Shown here: positions 1 through 8,571 of the stretch, in pieces
How positions within the stretch are numbered: position 1 is the stretch's first letter
How the letters are laid out: the number at the start of each line of letters is the position of its first letter
NCBI GenBank assembly: GCA_023664665.1
Contig: JAMPEY010000029.1
Location: 1-37,773 of the forward strand
From: Lachnoclostridium sp.
GTDB taxonomy: Bacteria > Bacillota > Clostridia > Lachnospirales > Lachnospiraceae
Length of the DNA stretch: 37,773 nt
Reading direction: 5' to 3'
The notes under the pieces: generated by a model
Seen by the model: the letters and a program-made list of their open reading frames with translations, nothing else
What the model was told of the DNA's origin: nothing
Database searches by the model: none
Program-made: the position numbers and the translations under genes

Positions 1-888
1 ATGGGTAATTCCTTACTGGCTGTAAGGGGTATTAACCATAAATATATTGTAGTAAAAGAGGAATATGGATTATATGTTATGCCCACTCCCGTCACCATTG
101 ACGGCGTGGATTATTTTGATGAAGAAACGATTTTCCCCGATGAATTTTATGAACTGCAGGCAGAAGGACACGACATCAAAACTTATCACATCAGCCAGTT
201 TATGTTTGAAGAGCATTTCAGACCCTATGCCAAGCGGGGCGACGAAGTATTGTACATCTGTTTTTCCACCGGCATCGCAGGCACCTTTCAGGCAGCGAAC
301 CTTGCCCTTGACGAAATCAAAGAAGAATTTCCCGACTTCCAAATGACAATCATCGACTCCAAATGCGCCTCCATGGGATACGGTCTGGTGGTAGAGCGTC
401 TGTTAAAAATGCAGCAGAACGGCGCCCCCAAAGAGTTGATATTGGAAGCGGCACATTTTTTCTGTGAGCATATGGTGCACATTATCACCGTCCCTGAGTT
501 GGAATATCTGTTTAAGGGCGGTCGATTGAGCCGCAGCTCCTTCATGGCAGGCACCATGCTTGATATTAAACCCATTATTATGGTGGATGAAAACGGTTCC
601 CTGAAAGCAACGGAAAAAGTGCGGGGCTGGAAAAAAGCACAGAAACGCCTGATTGAACTCGTGGGTGAAAAGGGAAAGGATTTGGACAAACAAGTGATTG
701 CCGCCTGCTACGGAACGGACAAGGCTTCTTATGACGCCCTGACGGCACAGATTCGTGAAAGGTACCATGTCAAAGATATTTTGGACGGGCGCATCGGCTG
801 CGCTATCGGAGCCCATACCGGTCCCGGCATTGTGGCCGTGGTGTGTCTGGATGAATATAACGACAAATTTGATCCTTATTTAAAATAA
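1..888 (+). CDS. DegV family fatty-acid-binding (FakB-like) protein, possibly 5'-partial
   Basis: The 295-residue product matches the DegV fold, whose members bind a fatty acid for phosphorylation by the FakA kinase. Visible hallmarks are the FSTGIAGTFQAA segment (about residues 88-99), IIDSKCASMG (117-126), the ELEYLFKGGRLSRSS segment (165-179) and a C-terminal GAHTGPGIVAVV. The usual N-terminal beta strand with a TDSxxD motif is missing: the first 18 residues look unlike the family and the homology starts near EEYGLYVMPTPVTIDG. The first base of the window is the A of the ATG, so the true start may lie upstream or the 5' end may be damaged. No better N terminus is visible in the other two frames. 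It is convergent with rpe, 28 bases away. A stand-alone FakA-middle-domain-like protein is encoded near 23 kb, but no full FakA is in the window. Confidence 0.85.
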   Translation: MGNSLLAVRGINHKYIVVKEEYGLYVMPTPVTIDGVDYFDEETIFPDEFYELQAEGHDIKTYHISQFMFEEHFRPYAKRGDEVLYICFSTGIAGTFQAANLALDEIKEEFPDFQMTIIDSKCASMGYGLVVERLLKMQQNGAPKELILEAAHFFCEHMVHIITVPELEYLFKGGRLSRSSFMAGTMLDIKPIIMVDENGSLKATEKVRGWKKAQKRLIELVGEKGKDLDKQVIAACYGTDKASYDALTAQIRERYHVKDILDGRIGCAIGAHTGPGIVAVVCLDEYNDKFDPYLK

Positions 889-916
889 TATCAAAGATGT
901 CCGGCATTATGGAACC

Positions 917-1576
917 TTATTCTTCTTTCTGTGCATTTTGCATAAGCTTCTTGATATTGACACATATGTCATTTTTAAACACGGATGTACCCGACACGAT
1001 AATATTGGCGCCTGCCGCTGCCGCCGAGTGAATATTGTCAAAGTTAATACCGCCGTCCACCTCAATATCCGTTTTCAGATTTCTCTCTGTCACCATACGG
1101 CGGACTTCCTTCACCTTGTCCAGACATTCCGGCATCCATACCTGTCCGCCGAAACCCGGTTCCACCGTCATCACCAGCACCATATCCACCAGCGGAAGGT
1201 ACGGTTCTACTGCCGATACCGGAGTGCCCGGTTTAATGGTAATGCCGGCTTTCTTTCCTGTCCCACGAATCTGCCGGATGACTGCCTCCGCATCCTGCGT
1301 GGCCTCTAAATGAAAATTCAGCAAATCCCCTCCAAGCTCCGCAAAGGTTTCCACATACCGCTCCGGCTTATCAATCATTAAATGTACATCAAAAAAGAGA
1401 GAGGTTTTCTCACGGATGGAAGCGATAATCGGCATCCCATAGGAAATAGCCGGGACAAATACCCCGTCCATCACATCTATGTGCAGATATTTTACTCCTG
1501 CCTTTTCTACTTCCCTGATTTGTTCTCCAAGTTTCCAAAAATCTGCTGCCAAAATGGATGGTGCCAAAATACTCAT
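917..1576 (-). CDS. rpe: ribulose-phosphate 3-epimerase
   Basis: Interconverts ribulose 5-phosphate and xylulose 5-phosphate in the non-oxidative pentose phosphate pathway, in the cytosol. The product has the full family signature: MSILAPSILAADF at the N terminus, HIDVMDGVFVP, DVHLMI, the loop MTVEPGFGGQ and EVDGGI, all in a TIM-barrel of normal length (219 aa). I chose the ATG at 1576, not the longer ORF start at 1615, because MSILAPSILAADF is the family N terminus and a GAGGAAA ribosome binding site lies just upstream. It follows the amidase gene by 22 bases, so the two are probably co-transcribed. Transketolase subunits sit upstream on the same strand, which fits a pentose-phosphate role for the cluster. 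Confidence 0.95.
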   Translation of the reverse strand: MSILAPSILAADFWKLGEQIREVEKAGVKYLHIDVMDGVFVPAISYGMPIIASIREKTSLFFDVHLMIDKPERYVETFAELGGDLLNFHLEATQDAEAVIRQIRGTGKKAGITIKPGTPVSAVEPYLPLVDMVLVMTVEPGFGGQVWMPECLDKVKEVRRMVTERNLKTDIEVDGGINFDNIHSAAAAGANIIVSGTSVFKNDICVNIKKLMQNAQKEE

Positions 1577-1598
1577 ATTAATTTCCTCATACCTTTCC

Positions 1599-2663
1599 CT
1601 ATCTGTCCGCCACATCCTTTTTCAACTGCTCCCACTCGTCGGGATGCTCCGTATAATAAAGGGGACATTTTTTGCCGCCGCAGTCGTAATGACGCAGGAT
1701 ATCTTCCGAAGTCAGATCATAAGTCTGAATCAGCCATTTTAACAGCGTAATCAGCGAATCATAAGTCTTTTTGTTAAAAGAGCCGTCATTTGACTGATAG
1801 CAGCACTCAATCGAAACGGAATCATAATTCCGGGTTTTTACGGCATAGCCGATTTCATCAAGGGGAATGCATTGTATGATTTCCCCCTCATATCCGATGA
1901 TAAAATGCGCGCTTGCCGCCCTCTCATGGCTGTCCTTCAAACCTTCAAAATAACTGCGGTTCTGAGCGGCACTGGTATTTTTGTTTGCCGTGTAATGTAC
2001 AAAAATATTTTTGATTTCCGGCAGTTCTTCTCCCGGTCTCGCCCACTCGCTTATGGACAAAAAATCTTCCGTCCAGGAAGGGTGGGTATAAAATGTTGAT
2101 TGGGGCAGCCCCTGTATTATTTCTCCCTGATAAACCTTTGCAGGCTTGGAAATTTCGGATTCGTTCACGGACACCTGCTTGTCCGTCTTCCGGGTTTGGG
2201 GCTGTTTCGTAAACTGTACCAGCAGGCAGAGCAACGCCAGCAAAAAACATCCTGCTAATCCGCCGAGAATCAGCATCCTTTGTCTTTGCTTCCGCCTCTT
2301 CCTCGCTCTTGCCCTGTTTCTCCGAATTCTCTCAAGTTCCTGCTGCCTGACTTCATAGGAATCAAATTCTTCATAATCATCTTCTATGTAGCGGGGTGCG
2401 CTGCGCTGTACTTGCTGTCTCTGAGGTCTCCCCATACCGTACATGGCTTCCCGATGAGACCGCTGATTTGATACAGGCGGCTGCCTCCGGGTCTGCTGCC
2501 TTGGCGCTTCCTGCCTACGCTGCGCTTGCGGTTCTCTGCTCTGCTGCCTGTGCCGCGCGGGCGGTTCTTGAGCCTGACGCCTTGGCGCTTCCTGCCTGCG
2601 CCGCGTGGGCTGCCCCCCCGTTCCATATGATATATCCGACCGGTTTTCTCTTTTGACTTCCAT
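1599..2663 (-). CDS. membrane-anchored N-acetylmuramoyl-L-alanine amidase (Amidase_2/PGRP fold)
   Basis: A 354-aa cell-wall hydrolase predicted to cut the amide bond between muramic acid and the stem peptide. Architecture: a long Q/R/P-rich low-complexity cytoplasmic tail (about 1-125) with imperfect RRQEAPR repeats, one transmembrane helix (about 131-150, ILGGLAGCFLLALLCLLVQF), then an extracellular catalytic domain. Zinc-site motifs are HYTANKNTS (first His), AHFIIG, and RHYDCGGKKCP (second His and a Cys). The start has AGGAG eight bases upstream. The basic, proline-rich tail is unusual for this family and could bind nucleic acid or a divisome partner; that is inference. A C7 (G7 in the coding strand) homopolymer lies in the tail at 2613-2619. 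It is translated just upstream of rpe. Confidence 0.85.
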   Translation of the reverse strand: MEVKRENRSDISYGTGGQPTRRRQEAPRRQAQEPPARHRQQSREPQAQRRQEAPRQQTRRQPPVSNQRSHREAMYGMGRPQRQQVQRSAPRYIEDDYEEFDSYEVRQQELERIRRNRARARKRRKQRQRMLILGGLAGCFLLALLCLLVQFTKQPQTRKTDKQVSVNESEISKPAKVYQGEIIQGLPQSTFYTHPSWTEDFLSISEWARPGEELPEIKNIFVHYTANKNTSAAQNRSYFEGLKDSHERAASAHFIIGYEGEIIQCIPLDEIGYAVKTRNYDSVSIECCYQSNDGSFNKKTYDSLITLLKWLIQTYDLTSEDILRHYDCGGKKCPLYYTEHPDEWEQLKKDVADR

Positions 2664-2833
2664 AACTATACTCCTGATAACCCAGTGTGTAACTTAGAAT
2701 TTCTTGACACACTTTCATCCAATCCGGGAACACACTAATGCATTGAATGCGATTACGCTCCTCCCTTAAAGAATATCAGAAAACCCTCTAAGAAATCTTT
2801 AAATATTCCTTAAGATTGTAGTGTTTTTTGAGT

Positions 2834-3988
2834 CTAGTTTCCGAAAATCCCTTTTGCCTTCTGCATATGCTCTATAATTTTCACCCCGAAAGGACAGCGG
2901 TTTTCGCAGGCGCCGCATTTTACACAATCCCCCGCTTTCGCTGTCAGGGTATTGTAATGCTCCCGCACGGTTTCCGGAATCATGCGCTGCGCCTCACAGA
3001 GATCGGCAAATTTGTTCACCGACGCAATATCAATTCCCGCCGTACAGGGCGCACAATGTCCGCAATACATACATTTATCCATAAATCTATGCGCCGGAGT
3101 ACTGCTCAATAGAGCCGTAAAATCTTTCTCCTCTTTTGACAGTTCCGAATAGGCCGCCGCCTCCAAAAGCTCTTCCTTTGTATGGGCGCCGGCAAGCACG
3201 CTTGCCACCCCGGGACGGGTCAGGCAGTAATGCAGGCATTGGGCAACGGTCATTGCCACTCCGAAAGGAGATTCCCCTGCATCCAGCAAGGCTCCCCCGC
3301 CATAAGGCTTCATAACCGTAAGCGCCACACCCTCGTCCTCACACAGACCATAAAGCATCAGTCTTTCCGGGTCAGTGCCGGAAAGCACATCCGGGGCTTC
3401 ATAGGTTGATTTTTCAAATAGAGTATTCACATCCTCATCGGGAGGCAGAATATCATATGCAGGGTTGATGCTGAACATAATCACATCTATCTCACCGCTC
3501 TTTGCCGCCTGAAGCGCCACTCTGGGATTATGGGTGCTCATGCCGATGTGGCGGATTTTCCCTGCCGCTTTCAATTCCTTTGCATAGGCGAGCACCTGTC
3601 CCTGAAAAACCCTGTCAAAATCTTTCTGCTCATCCACATAATGTATCATACCCACATCCACATAATCCGTTTTAAGCCGCCGGAATAAATCGTCATAGGC
3701 TTCTTTCACTGCCGCCATCTCTCTGGTGCGTTTATATTGACCGTCCATCCATGCGGAGCACAAATGCGCCTGAATCACAAACTTATCCCGGCGCCCCTCC
3801 ATTGCTTTTCCGAAGCCGTCCCTAATATAAGGCTCCGGGTTGTACAAATCAAAATAATTAATGCCCGCCTCCAAAGCGGCATCCAGAAGCTCTTTCGCAA
3901 AAGCTTCATCCTTTCCCACAAAGGCTTCGCTTCCCAAGCCCACTTCGCTGACCTTGATTCCGGTTCTTCCCAATATTCTGTAGTTCAT
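2834..3988 (-). CDS. aldo/keto reductase with C-terminal 4Fe-4S domain
   Basis: A 384-aa NAD(P)H-dependent oxidoreductase. The N-terminal two thirds is an aldo/keto reductase barrel (YRILGRTGIKVSEVGLGS, then FDLYNPEPYIRDGFGKAM in place of the usual Asp/Tyr motif region, KTDYVDVGMIHYVD, GKIRHIGMSTHNP). The C-terminal third carries two Cys clusters, CMYCGHCAPC and CVKCGACENRCPFG, the latter a ferredoxin-like 4Fe-4S signature. This architecture is common in clostridial predicted oxidoreductases (YakC family with a ferredoxin tail); the substrate is unknown. GGGAGG precedes the ATG. It starts 43 bases after the transketolase C-subunit stop, so it is probably the third gene of that operon. No convincing terminator is visible before the amidase gene. 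Confidence 0.88.
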   Translation of the reverse strand: MNYRILGRTGIKVSEVGLGSEAFVGKDEAFAKELLDAALEAGINYFDLYNPEPYIRDGFGKAMEGRRDKFVIQAHLCSAWMDGQYKRTREMAAVKEAYDDLFRRLKTDYVDVGMIHYVDEQKDFDRVFQGQVLAYAKELKAAGKIRHIGMSTHNPRVALQAAKSGEIDVIMFSINPAYDILPPDEDVNTLFEKSTYEAPDVLSGTDPERLMLYGLCEDEGVALTVMKPYGGGALLDAGESPFGVAMTVAQCLHYCLTRPGVASVLAGAHTKEELLEAAAYSELSKEEKDFTALLSSTPAHRFMDKCMYCGHCAPCTAGIDIASVNKFADLCEAQRMIPETVREHYNTLTAKAGDCVKCGACENRCPFGVKIIEHMQKAKGIFGN

Positions 3989-4031
3989 AAAAATCCTCCC
4001 TGACGCTTTCGGCAGACTCCAAGTTTATCGG

Positions 4032-4979
4032 TTAGAGAACCTCCTTTATGGAGGCGTATACACCCTTTGCGTCCAGGCCATATTTTTCTACCAACGCCGC
4101 TGCAGAGCCGGATTCTCCAAACACATCCTGCATACCTAATTTTGTCACCAAGGTAGGAAGCTTTGCGCACAGGCAGTCACATACTGCGCTGCCCAGACCG
4201 CCGATGACGGAATGCTCCTCCACCGTCACGACCCTTCCGGTCTTCCCGGCGCTTTGCAAAATCAACTCTTCATCCAAAGGTTTAATCGTACAGATATTGA
4301 TAACCTCCGCATGTATGCCGTCCTGCTCCAGCATTGCCGCCGCTCCGATAGCGGAATCCACACAGATTCCGGTTGCCACAATGGTTAAATCCGTTCCTTC
4401 TTTGACAATGGTTCCTTTGCCGATTTCAAAATGATAATCCGGTCTGTCATTGATTACGGGAACCGGCGCACGCCCGAAACGCAGATATACGGGGCCGACA
4501 TATTCCAATGCGGCGCGCACTGCAGCCCTTGCCTCCACTTCGTCGGAGGGACACATTACCACCATGCCGGGAATCGTTCTCATCAACGCCAGATCCTCGT
4601 TGCACTGATGGGTCGCACCGTCTTCTCCCACGGTAATGCCCGCATGAGTTGCACCGATTTTTACATTCAGGTGGGGATACCCGATAGAATTGCGCACCTG
4701 TTCAAAAGCACGCCCCGCCGCAAACATGGCAAAGGTACTGACAAAAGGAATTTTGCCTACCAAGGACAAACCCGCTGCCACTCCCATCATATTCGCTTCC
4801 GCAATACCACAGTCAATATGGCGTTCCGGATACGCCTTTCTGAAAATATTGGTCTTGGTTGCCGCGGCCAAATCCGCATCCAGTACCACCAAATCAGGAA
4901 ACTCTTCCGCCAGATCCTTTAAAGCATTTCCATAGCCGTCTCTTGTAGCGACCTTTTTTACCGCACCGTTTTCTGCCAT
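4032..4979 (-). CDS. transketolase, C-terminal (pyrimidine-binding plus C) subunit
   Basis: The second half of a split transketolase, which transfers two-carbon ketol units between sugar phosphates. The protein contains the pyrimidine-binding domain (DADLAAATKT, RHIDCGIAEANMMGVAAGLS with the catalytic Glu in the IAEANM motif, GATHAGITVGEDGATHQ) followed by the transketolase C domain (ATGICVDSAIGAAAMLEQ, VVTVEEHSVIGGLGSAV). Length, about 315 aa, is normal for the split form found in Firmicutes and Archaea. The ATG at 4979 overlaps the N-subunit stop codon by one base (TGATG), indicating translational coupling and equimolar production. Confidence 0.93.
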   Translation of the reverse strand: MAENGAVKKVATRDGYGNALKDLAEEFPDLVVLDADLAAATKTNIFRKAYPERHIDCGIAEANMMGVAAGLSLVGKIPFVSTFAMFAAGRAFEQVRNSIGYPHLNVKIGATHAGITVGEDGATHQCNEDLALMRTIPGMVVMCPSDEVEARAAVRAALEYVGPVYLRFGRAPVPVINDRPDYHFEIGKGTIVKEGTDLTIVATGICVDSAIGAAAMLEQDGIHAEVINICTIKPLDEELILQSAGKTGRVVTVEEHSVIGGLGSAVCDCLCAKLPTLVTKLGMQDVFGESGSAAALVEKYGLDAKGVYASIKEVL

Positions 4980-5821
4980 CACACCTCACCCGCTTTCTCT
5001 AATTCCTTCTCGATTCGCTCCAAATCAGCCATTGCCACCGCATACTCTTCATCATTGGGGGCTTTTCCATGCCAATCCAGCGCATTTTCCATGAAGGACA
5101 CATGTCTCCCTTTTAAGCTGTGGGCTACAATACAGGTAGGCATTCCCTTGGTCTGCCTTGCTTCCCGAAACGCCTCCCGCAAAGCATCAAAATCATGGGC
5201 GTCCGCATTAATTACATGAAAGTTAAACGCCTCGAATTTTTTGTCAATGGGATAGGGTGAGCACACCTGATCAATGGGACCGTCTATCTGCAGATTATTG
5301 TTATCCACAATGACGCAGAGGTTGTCCAGCTTACGGAATCCGGCAAACATAGCTGCCTCCCAGACCTGTCCCTCCTCAATCTCCCCGTCTCCCAGCAGGG
5401 TATATACACGAAAATCCTGCCGGTTCATCTTGGCTCCCAACGCCATACCCACCGCAGCGGAAATGCCTTGTCCCAAAGAGCCGGAGGACATATCCACACC
5501 GGGAATATTAATGCAGGGGTGTCCCTGCAGATAAGAACCTAATTTTCTGAGAGTCTTCAAATCCTCCACCGGGAAAAAACCTCTGTTTGCCAATGCCGCA
5601 TACAGTCCCGGCGCCGTATGTCCTTTAGAAAGCACAAAACGATCCCTGTCCTCCTTCTGCGGATAGGCAGGGTCGATATTCATCTCCTCAAAATACAAAA
5701 AAGTAAAAATTTCCGTTGCGGACAACGAACCGCCCGGATGTCCCGCCTTAGCGCTGTGAACGCCTTCAATAATCCCTTTGCGGACATCGTTTGCATGTTT
5801 TTGTAGTTCTAAATTATTCAT
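4979..5821 (-). CDS. transketolase, N-terminal (TPP-binding) subunit
   Basis: Provides the thiamine-diphosphate-binding half of the split transketolase. Motifs: SAKAGHPGGSLSATE (His-containing active-site loop), SKGHTAPGLYAAL, SSGSLGQGIS, and the TPP/metal motif GDGEIEEGQ ending in NNNLQIDG. The start at 5821 was chosen because GGAGGA lies six bases upstream and the sequence MNNLELQKHANDVRKGI matches the family N terminus; an in-frame extension to 5881 has no such support. It is the first gene of a probable operon with the C subunit and the aldo/keto reductase. A plausible promoter is listed at 5870-5898. Confidence 0.93.
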   Translation of the reverse strand: MNNLELQKHANDVRKGIIEGVHSAKAGHPGGSLSATEIFTFLYFEEMNIDPAYPQKEDRDRFVLSKGHTAPGLYAALANRGFFPVEDLKTLRKLGSYLQGHPCINIPGVDMSSGSLGQGISAAVGMALGAKMNRQDFRVYTLLGDGEIEEGQVWEAAMFAGFRKLDNLCVIVDNNNLQIDGPIDQVCSPYPIDKKFEAFNFHVINADAHDFDALREAFREARQTKGMPTCIVAHSLKGRHVSFMENALDWHGKAPNDEEYAVAMADLERIEKELEKAGEV

Positions 5822-5869
5822 GGGTTCCTCCATCTTCTGTCGTAAATGACACAACTTACACCGAATATC

Positions 5870-5898
5870 ATCATAGCACAAATTGGCGGTGGAGTCTA
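5870..5898 (-). promoter_or_regulatory. probable promoter of the transketolase operon
   Basis: On the minus strand, TAGACT (-35-like, 5893-5898) is separated by 17 bases from TATGAT (-10, 5870-5875), which is preceded by TGC (extended -10). It lies about 50 bases upstream of the transketolase N-subunit start. Confidence 0.5.
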
Positions 5899-5944
5899 TA
5901 GAGCAATTCCATGAAAAGCAAATTTAAATCACATCCGCAATCAT

Positions 5945-6637
5945 TTACACTTTGAAGCGGTAGCCCACTCCCCAAATGGTTTCGATATATTGGGGCTTTG
6001 CCGTGTTCTGTTCGATTTTTTCCCGGATTTTTTTGATATGCACCGTGACAGTGGCGATATCTCCGATGGAGTCCATATCCCAGATTTCCCGGAAAAGCTC
6101 CTCTTTGGTATAAACATGATTGGGATTCTCCGCAAGAAAAGTCAACAGGTCAAACTCTTTGGTGGTAAATGTTCTTTCTTCCCCGTCCACATAAACACGC
6201 CGTGCGGTTTTATCAATGCGGATGCCCCGGATTTCCACAATGTCATTCTGAAGCTTCTGATTGGTTCCTACCAGTCTTTCATAACGCGCCATATGCGCTT
6301 TCACCCTTGCCACCAGCTCGCTGGGACTGAAGGGTTTCGTCATGTAATCATCCGCCCCCAGACCTAAGCCCCGGATTTTGTCAATGTCATCCTTTTTGGC
6401 GGACACCATTAAAATAGGAATATTCTTTTGTTTCCGGATGCGCTTGCACACTTCAAACCCATCCATGCCCGGCAGCATCAAATCCAGAATCACCAAATTA
6501 TAATCTTCGGCTAATGCCGCCTGCAGTCCGGCGTCCCCGGTATTACAGATATCTACCTTGAAATCGCTCAGCTCCAGATAATCCTTCTCTAAATCCGCAA
6601 TCGCTTCTTCGTCTTCCACAATCAAAATTTTACTCAT
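5945..6637 (-). CDS. OmpR/PhoB-family response regulator
   Basis: A 230-aa transcription factor with an N-terminal receiver (ILIVEDEEAIADLEKDYL, phospho-acceptor Asp52 in VILDLMLPGMDG, MVSAKKDDIDKIRGLGLGADDYMTKPF) and a C-terminal winged helix (RVYVDGEERTFTTKEFDLL through TVTVHIKKIREKIEQ and ETIWGVGYRF). It is paired with the histidine kinase encoded immediately upstream on the same strand, separated by 168 bases that contain two inverted repeats. This arrangement, kinase first and regulator second, is the reverse of the commonest order. The regulon cannot be told from the sequence; the receiver and effector most resemble the VanR/PhoP-type regulators of Firmicutes that respond to envelope stress. 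Confidence 0.92.
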   Translation of the reverse strand: MSKILIVEDEEAIADLEKDYLELSDFKVDICNTGDAGLQAALAEDYNLVILDLMLPGMDGFEVCKRIRKQKNIPILMVSAKKDDIDKIRGLGLGADDYMTKPFSPSELVARVKAHMARYERLVGTNQKLQNDIVEIRGIRIDKTARRVYVDGEERTFTTKEFDLLTFLAENPNHVYTKEELFREIWDMDSIGDIATVTVHIKKIREKIEQNTAKPQYIETIWGVGYRFKV

Positions 6638-6699
6638 ATGCCGCCTCCCATGATAATTGTTATGATTCTCTCACTTCCGCTTTTTCACACTTCCAAACA

Positions 6700-6715
6700 T
6701 GCCGCTTCAGCGGCA
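6700..6715. repeat. palindrome with CCGCTTCAGCGG core (copy 1)
   Basis: TGCCGCTTCAGCGGCA has 7-base arms around a TC centre. The 12-base core CCGCTTCAGCGG also occurs at 14577-14590. Both copies lie between two adjacent co-directional genes, like a small REP-type element. A second inverted repeat (AGGTCAG ... CTGACCT, 6766-6786, 7-base loop) follows 50 bases away in the same gap. Confidence 0.6.
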
Positions 6716-6805
6716 CAAACCAATCCATGAATCTGCACAGATTTCGGAATGACTTAGATTTTATTAGGTCAGGTTCTTTCTGACCTTAGAAAATCTTCAT
6801 TCCGT

Positions 6806-8287
6806 TCACACTTTTTCCTGCAGTTCCATATATTTTCTCAATACAAAATGAATACAGGTTCCTTCTCCTTCCTTTGCGGTTGCCCAGATATAACCGCCGT
6901 GATCCTCAATAATCTTTTTTACAATGGACAGCCCGATTCCGCTGCCGCCCTGAGCGGAATTGCGGGAAGCATCCGTTCTGTAAAAACGCTCAAAGATTCG
7001 GGGTAAATCCTTGGCAGCAATTCCTTTCCCGTTATCCTCCAGCTCAATCCGAACGGAATCCTCTTCGTCCAAAATACGGATGTCTATGACTCCGTGCGCC
7101 TTATCCATATATTTTACGCTATTGCCGATAATATTATTGATAACCTTCTTCATCTGCTCCGGGTCTGCAATGACAACTGTGTCATTTTTTGCCAGATTGG
7201 AATAATTCAACTGAATATTTTGCGAATCCAATTCCAGTCCTACCTCTTCCACACAGTCGCCAAAATAATCCGCCACATTAATTCTGTGGAAGTTATAGGG
7301 AATACGGTTGTTGTCGATACCGGAATAGGTAGTCAGCTCGTTAATCAGCTTATCCATGTCATTCGCCTTATGGTAAATGGTTTTAATATATTTATCCATT
7401 TTTTCCGAAGTGTCCGCCACGCCGTCCATAATGCCTTCCACATAGCCTTTTATAGCCGTGATGGGGGTTTTTAAATCATGTGATATATTGCTGATTAATT
7501 CTTTATTGGTGTTTTCCTGCTGTATTTTTTCCTCAAGGGATTCCTTAAGCTGCATCCGCATATCTTCATAATTCCGGTACAAATCCCCTATCTCGCCCTT
7601 TTCATCGGTTTGAAGTACATAGTCGTAATCGCCCTCCTGAATCCTGCGCATGGCTACATTCAGCTCGTTGATGGGGGTAAATACGCCCTTGCGAATCCAT
7701 TGGGTCAGCATAACGCTGGTAAAAATCAAAATCACCACAATCGCAATCAGCATATCCACCAGCAGATGTTTGGAAATCAAAGAATTCATTTTGGTAACCA
7801 CAAAAATACTGCCACTGCTGCCATCCTGAAACACAAAGTCAATCTGCTTTACATAACTTTCCAACTCATCAAAATAATAACCCGAATCTTCCGGCAAATC
7901 TTCATTTCCATAAGGAGGAAGCTTCTCAAAAAGCTCCTGTGCCGCATTGTACTCTCCCGCATAGTAAAGTTCATCGTCTCTGCGTACAATCAGACAGGTA
8001 GCTTTACGGGACACTTCCGTATTCATCTTTTCCAGATATTCCTTATCTTCCAGTTTGGAAGGGTCTTCCTTCAATTGGTCTAACAGCAGAAAATAAACTT
8101 TGTCAGTCATATTGACAAACTGTTGTACATTCTCGGACATCATGGTGTAATCCAATTCATGGATGCCAAAACCTTGCTTTAAATTCATCAGATAAACCAT
8201 GATAACCATAAAAGCTATCACGGTAAGTATCAATGGCAAAAGTATGATGCTGATAAATGTTACTTGCAGTCTGGTCTTAAACTTCAT
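6806..8287 (-). CDS. HAMP-domain sensor histidine kinase
   Basis: A 493-aa membrane kinase partnered with the response regulator downstream. Two transmembrane helices (about 8-34 and 177-200) bracket a roughly 140-residue extracytoplasmic sensor of no clear family. These are followed by HAMP (TPINELNVAMRRIQEGDYDYVL), a HisKA box with the phospho-accepting His in SNISHDLKTPITAIKGYVEG, and a HATPase_c domain with N box (MKKVINNIIGNSVKYM), G1 (LEDNGKGIAA), F box (IFERFYRTD) and G2 (GGSGIGLSIVKKI). Nothing is missing. The gene has a 120-base 5' leader that can fold into a long hairpin (8317-8405) starting only a few bases after the predicted transcription start. Confidence 0.93.
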   Translation of the reverse strand: MKFKTRLQVTFISIILLPLILTVIAFMVIMVYLMNLKQGFGIHELDYTMMSENVQQFVNMTDKVYFLLLDQLKEDPSKLEDKEYLEKMNTEVSRKATCLIVRRDDELYYAGEYNAAQELFEKLPPYGNEDLPEDSGYYFDELESYVKQIDFVFQDGSSGSIFVVTKMNSLISKHLLVDMLIAIVVILIFTSVMLTQWIRKGVFTPINELNVAMRRIQEGDYDYVLQTDEKGEIGDLYRNYEDMRMQLKESLEEKIQQENTNKELISNISHDLKTPITAIKGYVEGIMDGVADTSEKMDKYIKTIYHKANDMDKLINELTTYSGIDNNRIPYNFHRINVADYFGDCVEEVGLELDSQNIQLNYSNLAKNDTVVIADPEQMKKVINNIIGNSVKYMDKAHGVIDIRILDEEDSVRIELEDNGKGIAAKDLPRIFERFYRTDASRNSAQGGSGIGLSIVKKIIEDHGGYIWATAKEGEGTCIHFVLRKYMELQEKV

Positions 8288-8316
8288 GGTGTAACCCCTT
8301 ATTTATAGCAAGTCCC

Positions 8317-8405
8317 GGGCAGAACGCTCTCGCTCGTCAAATGGCCGAAGAAACATCTGCTCGAGCAATCTCGGCATCTGTTTCTCCGGTCACTTGACTC
8401 TGCCC
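8317..8405 (-). ncRNA. long imperfect hairpin in the leader of the two-component mRNA
   Basis: Read on the minus strand, GGGCAGA followed at once by GTCAAGTGACCGGAGAAACA can pair with TGTTTCTTCGGCCATTTGAC and, after a 12-base bulge, TCTGCCC. The 20-base arms form 19 pairs including two G-U wobbles on this strand, but only 18 pairs on the opposite strand, where two A-C mismatches appear. The apical region contains a small CGAG/CTCG stem. The element fills most of the 5' UTR of the kinase mRNA. It does not match a riboswitch family I recognise and no U-run terminator follows it. Structured leader RNA is inference from base-pairing and position. Confidence 0.55.
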
Positions 8406-8414
8406 TTTGCGGAT

Positions 8415-8420
8415 ATTATA
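8415..8420 (-). promoter_or_regulatory. extended -10 of the two-component operon
   Basis: Minus strand TGGTATAAT is a perfect -10 hexamer with an upstream TG. No good -35 is visible at 17 bases (ATGAAT). Transcription would start near 8408, so the leader hairpin begins about 3 bases into the RNA. Confidence 0.5.
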
Positions 8421-8502
8421 CCACAAACCCCCCGGTAATTCATAAAAACTATGGAAGAATATCATTAAAAAAATATAAATTGCATTCTTTATACGAAAAT
8501 GG

Positions 8503-8530
8503 TTGACAGCCGCCCAAAAATCCTTATAAT
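8503..8530 (+). promoter_or_regulatory. perR promoter
   Basis: TTGACA (8503-8508) and TATAAT (8525-8530), both perfect consensus, are separated by 16 bases. They lie 40 bases upstream of the perR start. Confidence 0.8.
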
Positions 8531-8542
8531 TAAAAATAGGAA

Positions 8543-8557
8543 TTGTTACTATTATAG
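8543..8557 (+). promoter_or_regulatory. candidate PerR box (autoregulation)
   Basis: TTGTTACTATTATAG matches 10 of 14 defined positions of the known Per box (TTATAATnATTATAA) and lies just downstream of the perR -10, where a bound repressor would block transcription. The -10 region itself (TTATAATTAAAAATA) is a second, weaker match. Confidence 0.45.
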
Positions 8558-8571
8558 AACGGAGGGCTCCG

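Noticed and set aside
2515..2733. 72-aa ORF containing FPDWMKVCQEILSYTLGYQEY upstream of and overlapping the amidase start
   Set aside because: Overlaps the real gene in another frame, GTG start without a good ribosome binding site; likely chance.
6766..6786. AGGTCAG/CTGACCT inverted repeat as a terminator between kinase and response regulator
   Set aside because: Weak stem without a T-run in either direction; mentioned only as a repeat.
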